A stretch of 64,000 nt of DNA from Kingdonia uniflora (lineage: Eukaryota > Streptophyta > Magnoliopsida > Ranunculales > Circaeasteraceae), in contig JACGCM010002205.1 of the NCBI GenBank assembly GCA_014058105.1, positions 1,798,001-1,862,000 on the forward strand. The letters run 5' to 3'. Under the pieces are notes generated by a model. The model ran no database searches. It saw only the letters and a program-made list of their open reading frames with translations, and was not told the DNA's origin. The position numbers and the translations under genes were made by a program. This document shows positions 57,433 to 64,000 of this stretch, piece by piece (within the stretch, counting starts at the first letter, position 1; the number at the start of each line of letters is the position of its first letter).

Positions 57433-59793
57433 TCGAGCGTGAGAGGCAATTGTGTAGGATTGAAAACTTTCCCGTTGAAATTGTTGCTGAGATGGATAGT
57501 TCACCTGTTAATGAGGTATCGACCTCTGGTCGGACGATTGAGTCTGATAGTGAGGTTGAAGTAGGATTGGAATAATTCCCAGGTTTTCCTGGTAAATTGA
57601 TAGCCTATCCTCCTGGTTCAGATGCCTTCTTAGAATTTTGTAAGGCTAAGGCGGCTGTAGGAGGGATGTGACATAACTGTGTAGAATACGCCGGTAGGTA
57701 GTTTAGGGGTTGTACGGTAGCGGCGGGGGTAAAGTATTTTTATCTGTTGGCTGACTTGGAAGTGGAAAAACGTGATAGGGGTGTAGATGAATCGATCTCG
57801 TTCGAATATTTTGATGGGGGTGTTCGGAGTGACCTCCCAAAGGGCTTTTTGTGTTACCTGCCTCAATTAGAGTACGGGTTGAGTATTCCCCTTACCAATT
57901 TGGCGAAGGGGATTATGAATACGATTGGGGCATGTCCTGTTCAATTGAACGGGTATATGTGGGATGTAATAGCTGTTTGCTATCATCTAGATGAAAAATA
58001 GGAAAATGAGGGGAAAGTGAGGAGGATAACCCCTGAGGACATTTTACAATTTTATGGGGTGAAGAATTATAAGGCTAGTAGTGGGGCATATTTATGTGCG
58101 AGAATAACTCGGTGTCACTTCTTAGATCTGAATTCAGCAGGTCGAACCTGGAATGACAACGTCATATGGGCGAGGGCCTTTAGAGAGATGATGAAGAACC
58201 TTTGGACCTTTGGTTTAGAACTGTAAAAAAAGTAAGTATAGCCATGCATAGATAATATTATTGCTATATTTGAACTGATGCCTGTAGTTGATAATAAAAA
58301 TGTTGTGTATGGCAGGTGTGAAGTCCCCCTTGGAGAGGAGAGAGTCATTGTTGGACGAAGTTGTGGAAGAGGAGGTTGAGCTTGAATTTGAATTTGTGTT
58401 GGAAGGACTTGGCTTTAGTAGAAAATATAGGGTTGATAGCAGATCGAAGAAAGTTCAAAAGGCTCAGTCGATCAGGTTGATGACAGTTGCTGATGAAAGG
58501 AAGAAGCAAATATCTGGTGGGGAAGGTCAAACCAACTTGGCCAAGACCCCTAGGATAGATAGCTCGGTTCAGCCGGAACCCATTATGTCGAGCAAAATAG
58601 CTAAAAAATATAAATATCCAAAAAAATGGATGTTAAATGCTTTGTTGGCCTCTGGTACCACTAAGAGTGGTGAGGTTGTAAAAGAGAAAAGGAGAAGGAT
58701 CGAACCTTCAGGGAGGTCAGGGGAAAAGGGCGCTGAAGAGTGATCTTCTACTGAGGATGACCTCAAAGCAGTGGAGGAAAGGGCTAGGCTGGCCACTCTT
58801 CAAGGTGAAGAGGACATAAGCAAGATGGTAAGTTGTTTATGCTTTATCATGTGAAATATGTTTATGTCTTACGTTCCGAGCTCACGCTCAGGTCGAAATG
58901 TGTTTTGCAGTTTGCTCGTTTGATGTGGGGCGTTTGGTTCGGAATTGAAGAAGAGAAATCCAAGCTGAAAAAGGAAAAAAATAAGCTTGAAAAGTAGTTA
59001 ACTCGATCGAAGGCGGATGTTCTTAAGGAAACGAAGAAGCTGGAGGCCCTGAAGGCTTCTCATGCAGTAGCGATTGGCTATCTTCAATCGGAGGCCAGGG
59101 TGACTCTTGAAAAGGTAGAGGCAGAGCGTGAAAGGTTAAGGCGCCACCTGATGTCGAAGGGGTATTCCGAGGAAGAGATTGATGCCATTAAGGCAGACAC
59201 TTATGTCGAGGAGGAAGATGACGAAGAAGTGAAAGAAGTAGCGGTGGGGGTCGTTGATGGTATGGATGGTGTCTCCCATCAGACGGTGCTTGACAATCAA
59301 GGGGATGACGCCGACCTCCCAGAGGGTGATAATGAGAAGGTAAGGTAGAAATGTGCTTTTGTATGAATATTTGTAAACTGTTGGATTATGTGTATGGAGG
59401 AGACTTTTGTAGGTTGACTTTTCTTTTTGTTATAAACCTCTTGTAGGCACTTAGAGAAAAGAGTCTCAAAATAAAAAATCTAGAGACCGGGCTTGTTAGG
59501 GAAAGAGTGACCACTACAGCCTTGCTGTCTTCGCGAGCGGGGCTGCAGGTTAGATCAGAATAGGTCTTTTGACTTGTATAGGATGCAGATTAAAATTTTT
59601 GCTATTAGCTTTTTGAAAATAACACTAATATAGTGCATAGAAAAATTCAACGCTCTTTATATAAAGTAGAATATCGAATGTATGTACCTTAGACTTCACA
59701 ATATACCTCATGGAGCGTTTATCTGATAATGTACCCCGACCTTTTAGTCTAAAAGTATTTGCACACCGCAGATGTTAGAAATCATATGTAATT

Positions 59794-60522
59794 TTAGAAA
59801 TGATATATATATATATCATGATAGGGAATTTCTTCCTCATTTGTTAACTGTCTACAAGACTTGCTCTTGTGAAGGGATAGTCTGATTGGATGGGAGGCAA
59901 AGGTTACCTCAACGTCTCCATCAATGGTTTGGGTGATTTGGCTGACTTGGTTATTAAACCTAGGCCTGGGGACTACGGCTTGAGGTAAGACCCATTCAGT
60001 AGGAATGTTAATTTCATTCCAATTGATAAGTCTGTTGACTACAATATTAGTAGTCAAGCAGTTACTTTGAACTGCAATGGTTTTACCTGGTTCACTTTTC
60101 AGAATTGCCCGAGGGTATAAGGTGTTCATAACCTTATAGTGAATTCTGTAGATTACTGCTATAGCTTTGGCTCCAGGGATAAAATCATAACCCTGAGTCT
60201 GGATTCGGAGACTAATAGCATCAAACAAGGACTTATCTGTAAAGGACAAGGTCAAGTTCGGATAAACATCGAAATAGACTGGTCCATGACAGAGGCTAGT
60301 TTGAACTATTCCCATAAGGGAAGATTGAAATTCTCGACTTCTCTCATCTCTGAGATAAGCAAGAATACTGAAATTGATCCCTAGGAGAGTCAAGGGTTTG
60401 AATGCTACTTGGATGCATCCTATATGTAGATAATTATATTTTTTCAGATATTTCTCAATATCGTTAAGATTAAGAAGTTTCAGGAGATGACTTACACTAT
60501 CAAGAGCTATGAATTTTTCCAT
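59794..60522 (-). CDS. Caulimovirus-type movement-protein-like ORF (242 aa, truncated)
   Basis: The open frame resembles the plant pararetrovirus movement protein domain (30K-type superfamily), which moves virus through plasmodesmata. Central features are a HIGCIQVAFKPLTLLGI block, a SLMGIVQTSLCHGPVYFDVY block and a GYDFIPGAKAI segment, all in the order expected for this domain. The C-terminal part after about residue 170 is Ser/Arg-rich. It is uninterrupted over 242 codons, but in exogenous relatives this domain continues into a much longer polyprotein or is followed by other ORFs; here the sequence stops. It is an old genomic copy. Genus not assigned. Confidence 0.65.
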   Translation of the reverse strand: MEKFIALDSVSHLLKLLNLNDIEKYLKKYNYLHIGCIQVAFKPLTLLGINFSILAYLRDERSREFQSSLMGIVQTSLCHGPVYFDVYPNLTLSFTDKSLFDAISLRIQTQGYDFIPGAKAIAVIYRIHYKVMNTLYPRAILKSEPGKTIAVQSNCLTTNIVVNRLINWNEINIPTEWVLPQAVVPRPRFNNQVSQITQTIDGDVEVTFASHPIRLSLHKSKSCRQLTNEEEIPYHDIYIYHF

Positions 60523-61158
60523 AATCTTGATGTTATCTTAACTAATGAAGTCAAACATACCTTTTTTATAAATTAATTTAGATTTAATGGATGGTATGGT
60601 CTATTGGTTCAGTTGTTGGGTTTGTTCAAACCCAATTAGTTCAGAATTTTTTACAGATGAATGGTCTTCGTGAGACCTATTGATTTCATCCATATGTGAA
60701 AGATGGATCACATAGATATGTAAATCCCATATATGAACTTTAGTATGATTACTGTTAATCTTTGCTGTCTTATAAAATTGTGTAAATAGTATAATCTTAG
60801 TAAGAGATATTAGTATAGTTACTGTTGGTCTTTTCTCACTATCAAAGATGTTGAAACAGTATAGTCTTAGTGAAAGACTCAGGTACACGTCTGTCAACGA
60901 TTTACCGGCTAAACGTCCACTTCCGGGACAACAATGCCGTACGCGACTTGGGTGACGTACCATACCCAATTCTTTCACCAGACTAGACGGAGAAAACATC
61001 TCAAACAGAGATTGAAGATTTATAGGAAACATACTTACGTCTATTACTAGATTAGACTTAGTAAACATATTTAACCAAGAGCAAAGATACATAGTAAGGT
61101 ATACCTAGGTTCTCATACGAGACTTATCATACCTACGCGAACCATATGATTAGCCACA
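60523..61158 (-). other. Pararetrovirus leader region
   Basis: Between the primer site and the movement-protein ORF. It contains a 163-codon open frame (61092-60601) and short repeats based on ACAGTATAGTCTTAGT / ATAGTTACTGTTGG. Caulimovirus leaders usually hold small ORFs and a large hairpin; folding was not tested. Confidence 0.45.
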
Positions 61159-61174
61159 CATGGTTCTGATACCA
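61159..61174 (-). other. Pararetrovirus primer binding site (tRNA-Met)
   Basis: TGGTATCAGAACCATG on the minus strand. It matches the consensus tRNA-Met site of caulimoviruses with one difference. The site defines the start of the viral map. Confidence 0.7.
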
Positions 61175-62719
61175 AACACTATTCAGATTATACAAAACTG
61201 TATTAATATCTTTATATCGTACAGGTTGAATTAGATTCAGCTCGCTCACGTGAGGACGATGTAATCTAATGTAACCGGGAATTTGCAGATGAGTTTGATA
61301 GGATGAGGGAGGTGAATGAGAACAGGGAAGATCAACACGTAAATGTGCATTTTATACTTGTAGAGGCAACCCAGGCTATTTCTGACCTCACTCGAAATAT
61401 ATAAAGGGCTAAAAAAGCTTATAGAGATAACAGAGCACACTGCGAAGCTTCAAAGTCGGGTTGACACGTTGTTAATTAAGGGTAAGCAGGATGAAATGAC
61501 TCAATACCGTATTTAGGCGCTAGAAAGATTGGAGGGACAATTTCAATCGGATCTTCAGAATTGTAGAAACGAGCTGGAGCGACTGAAACAAAAAATTGCT
61601 GAAAAAGGTAACCAGCTGAGAGTAGTTCGAGAAAATCTATCAGCTTTGAAAGTAGCGGCTGAACAGTTGCATATAGCCCTACCTGCCAAGGATATGGAGT
61701 TTCGGGAAATATAACGAAGGTGTAACGATTTAAATGAGAGGGTGGCACGATTGAAGACCGAACTGGCACAAGCCGTCGCACGTGCCAAGAAAGTTGAGGC
61801 TTGAGAACGCTCAAGGGGAAGTAGAATTGAGGTTAAGGCTCCTCTAGTCCAAGGGGATGTAGTTAGTCTCTCAGGTCGAATTAGAGAGTTGGAGAGTGAT
61901 GTGTCTCATATTCAGGGGCATGTTCTGAGAAGAAATGCGAACTTAAGGGAATGCCAGCAAAAGTTGGATACTGTTCTTATCAGGGAGAAGGTCCTTGAAG
62001 GGGAAATCAGGGCAAAGGAAATGTTGATGAAGAGGAAAGAAGTATTATTAAAGGATATTCTGGCTAAGGAAGAGTTGAACGCGGAAATCAAGAGACTTCG
62101 TGCCCAGGTAGTGGACCTAGAGGCCATGAACCTAGCTGAATCAGCTAGATATATAATTTTTTTTGGAAGAAAGTTGATATAAAAATAACTCATAAGAAGA
62201 ATTTGTATGCTAGATTGATGTCACGCCTCGAGAAGGTGATAACAAAATTTACAATGGTGGTCATAACCGATGCGTCGCACTCAGACCTTCTAAAGTCAAT
62301 TGTTACATATTTTATAGTGGAAGTAAAAAGACTTGAGTTTGAACGAGTTACCTTGTTCAAAAGTCTGTCGGATAAGGGATGCATTTGCGAAGTTAACATA
62401 GATCGAGGGAACTGCATGGCCTCCATGGAAACCAATTTAGGCCCTTGACCTATTAACCTGATAAAGAGTGGTAGAGTTGCTGTAATCCGTGAACTGAATG
62501 TTCAAACTCTTACTGTAAGGGGAAGCACGGCTGATATTCCATCAGTAGAAAAGAATCCGTTGTAATGTAAATTTGACCTAAAAAATAAATAGCATTTGTC
62601 GCAAACACATAGAAATAGATGAAAGCTAGTATGACCATTGCCTTATCGTAGAAATGGGTTGAGCTAAACCAAGCTGAAACTTGATTGAACTATTGAAATG
62701 CTGCAGACATATTTAAAGA

Positions 62720-63506
62720 GATGAAGGCTAGTATTACCTTTGCATTATCTTATGCCTGATAGAGTCGTTGATATGAAACAAGTTTCTACACTCGCTACAA
62801 TCGCCGAGATTTAGTAGGGTCAGCTGAACCAAGTGTTATCCTTGATTTAGCCGGTATAAATAACCCAAACAAGTTGAAGTAGATGAAGGCTAGTATTATC
62901 TTTGCCCTATCTGATGTTTGTTAGAGTTTTTGATATGAAACAAATTTTTACACTTGCTACAATAACAGAGATTTAGTAGAGTCAGCCGAACCAAGTGTTA
63001 TCCTTGATCTAGCCGTTATAAATAACCCAAACAAGTTGAAGTAGATGAAGGCTAGTATTATCTTTGCCCTATCTAATGTTTGGTAGAGTCTTTGATATGA
63101 AACAAGTTTTTACACTTGCTACAATCGCAGAGATTTAGTAGAGTAAGCCGAACCAAGTATTATCCTTGATTTAGCCGGTATAAATGACCCAAACAAGTTG
63201 AAGTAGATGAAGGCTAGTATTATCTTTGCCATATCTGATGTTTGGTAGAGTCTTTGATATGAAACAAGTTTTTACACTTGCTATAATTACAGAGATTTAG
63301 TAGAGTCAGTCAAACTGAGTGTTATCCTTGATCTAGCCGGTATAAATGACCCAAACAAGTTAAAGTAGATGAAGGCTAGTATTATCTTTGCCCTATCTGA
63401 TATTTGGTAGAGTCTTTGATATGAAACAAGTTTTTACACTTGTTATAATCGCAGAGATTTAGTAAAGTCAGCCAAACCAAGTGTTTTCCTTGATCTAACT
63501 GGAATA
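62720..63506 (-). repeat. 162-bp tandem array, about 4.9 copies
   Basis: Units start GATGAAGGCTAGTATTA at 62720, 62882, 63044, 63206 and 63368, a constant period of 162. Copies differ by a few substitutions. A partial unit starts at about 62619 and another ends at 63506. The array lies between pol and the opposite-strand gene, in the 3' untranslated part of the gypsy element. Confidence 0.92.
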
Positions 63507-63709
63507 AGATTAATTGAAAGCTAGTGTTATCTATGCTTTAATCTATAGAATGTGGTTTAATCTACTTAAGTGGAGAGATGTTGTGAAAAACTTGGAAGTT
63601 TCATTGATAAGTTCAGAATTTATATTGGATGGAGATGAAAATCTTATTTTTGGAATTGAAAAACAAAATAACAAAAATGAGTATTTCGACGCTTAACGAT
63701 GCTACTGTT
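63507..63709 (-). other. Spacer between the tandem array and integrase
   Basis: AT-rich, with a short open stretch on the plus strand of no recognisable content. Confidence 0.4.
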
Positions 63710-64000
63710 TCAGTCGCCTAGTATTCCAAGGATTTGAAATGGGATTCTCTCCTCTGTCATGAGATAATATAATCTCAGGCCTGAGAAACCTGTGATAATG
63801 AATGGACCCTCCCAATTATCGGCTAATTTTCTAGCGTGAGGCTCTTTGCGATGTTGAGGAATTTCTCTGAGGATAAGATCTTTGATTTGGAAGGCATGGC
63901 TTTTAACTCGGTTGTTGTACGATTTGGCAAACATATGATGATATCAACCTAGGTTAGCAATGGCTCGTTCCCTGGTTTCATCTTTCATATTGAGGTTGCA
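63710..64000 (-). CDS. Ty3/gypsy integrase C-terminal domain (partial)
   Basis: Reading from the right edge, the frame 63934-63710 has AKSYNNRVKSHAFQIKDLIL, then RKEPHARKLADNWEGPFIIT, LRLYYLMTEERIPFQI and a stop at 63710-63712. This is the C-terminal region of a plant gypsy integrase, including the basic stretch and the LADNWEGPF block (family form LAPNWEGPY). The catalytic core and reverse transcriptase should lie to the right, outside the window. A stop codon close to the usual polyprotein end suggests this is the natural C-terminus. Confidence 0.85.

Larger units (their letters stand above)
59549..61224 (-). mobile_element. Endogenous pararetrovirus (Caulimoviridae) fragment lying in an intron
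   Basis: On the minus strand a tRNA-Met primer site (61174-61159) is followed by a leader of about 640 bp with small ORFs, and then by a movement-protein-like ORF (60522-59794). This order matches the start of a caulimovirus genome. The fragment ends after the movement-protein region; no coat, protease, reverse transcriptase or RNase H is present. It occupies the fourth intron-like interval of the surrounding coiled-coil gene. The exact junctions of viral and element DNA are not resolved; 59549-61224 is the whole intron-like interval. Confidence 0.65.
57433..62448 (+). pseudogene. Intron-containing coiled-coil gene antisense to the gypsy element (PF04195-like N-part), degenerate
   Basis: Exon-like blocks: 57433-58231, 58316-58827, 58911-59339, 59447-59548 and 61225-62448, with GT-AG junctions between them (donors GTAAGT, GTAAGT, GTAAGG and GTTAGA; acceptors GGCAG, TTGCAG, TTGTAG and TACAG). 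The first block resembles the plant 'putative gypsy type transposon' domain (LPKGFLCYLPQLEYGLSIPL onward). The second is basic and Ser-rich. The rest is heptad-rich coiled coil, including MSKGYSEEEIDAIKADTYVE and ALPAKDMEFREI, ending near DRGNCMASMETNLGP. In-frame stops include TAG 57999, TGA 58741 and several after 61265. I recall close relatives annotated as transposon proteins in many dicot genomes. Function unknown. Confidence 0.65.
54050..64000 (-). mobile_element. Ty3/gypsy retrotransposon (Tat-like), 3' part; continues past the right edge
   Basis: Read on the minus strand from the right: integrase C-terminus (63934-63710), a 162-bp tandem array (63506-62720), a long region whose coding content is on the opposite strand (62448-57433), a purine tract (54625-54612) and the 3' LTR (54611-54050). 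A large opposite-strand gene and tandem repeats between pol and the 3' LTR are features reported for the Tat lineage. The flank left of the LTR is GAACC (54045-54049); the matching duplication is outside the window. A pararetrovirus fragment interrupts the opposite-strand gene. The lineage call is inference from layout. Confidence 0.75.

Noticed and set aside
60601..61092. 163-codon minus-strand frame as a viral coat or other protein
   Set aside because: It lies between primer site and movement-protein ORF, where caulimoviruses have a leader with small ORFs, and it shows no recognisable domain.
62720..63506. CRISPR-like array
   Set aside because: Head-to-tail units with no variable spacers, within a plant retroelement.

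Overview
The window looks like a repeat-rich nuclear region of a eudicot plant. The evidence is intron-containing genes with GT-AG junctions, protein families restricted to land plants (a NET2/KIP1-type actin-binding protein and a plant nicotinamidase), and nested LTR retrotransposons primed by initiator tRNA-Met. The species cannot be named from sequence alone. Only two genes look intact: a four-exon nicotinamidase (7202-11229, +) and a two-exon conserved plant protein of unknown function (23135-24811, -).

Layout from left to right. 1-5448 is the 3' half of a SIRE-like Ty1/copia element (+): RNase H end, a broken env-like ORF, and the 3' LTR. 5449-5947 holds a long imperfect hairpin. 5948-6978 is a solo copia-type LTR (-) with target-site duplication (TSD) GTGGA, just upstream of the nicotinamidase gene, whose third intron carries a 358-bp TRIM. 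12340-19821 is a decayed NET2-like gene (-), split by a 4.56-kb non-coding LTR element (12834-17394). The two 810-bp LTRs of that element read as identical, so the insertion is recent. 23135-25550 is the conserved unknown gene with its promoter. About 25.6-28.3 kb is AT-rich intergenic DNA.

28978-43144 is a second SIRE-like element (-, TSD CACTT) that has lost nearly all of pol. A Ty3/gypsy element (31106-40644, +, TSD GGTGT) is inserted in it, and that element itself contains a long LTR-like block (about 35.6-39.6 kb). 43.1-48.3 kb contains decayed gene pieces (a methyltransferase and a calcineurin-like phosphoesterase membrane segment). 48338-49555 is a hAT-like non-autonomous element carrying a lectin-like fragment. 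50163 and 52900 are two Helitron-type 3' ends (-), and a broken dynamin-related protein 4C piece lies at 53.7-54.0 kb.

54050 to the right edge is the 3' part of a Ty3/gypsy element (-), tentatively of the Tat lineage. It has a 3' LTR, a purine tract, an intron-containing coiled-coil gene on the opposite strand, a 162-bp tandem array, and an integrase C-terminus entering from the right. The fourth recognisable intron of the opposite-strand gene contains an endogenous pararetrovirus fragment (primer site, leader and movement-protein ORF).

The main biological interest is this composite gypsy element with its spliced antisense gene, the env-like ORF with its LTR-like upstream region in the first SIRE-like element, and the recent trans-mobilised insertion in an already dead NET2 gene. 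Boundaries backed by target-site duplications are firm; gene calls on degenerate sequence are by recalled family resemblance, not by a search.
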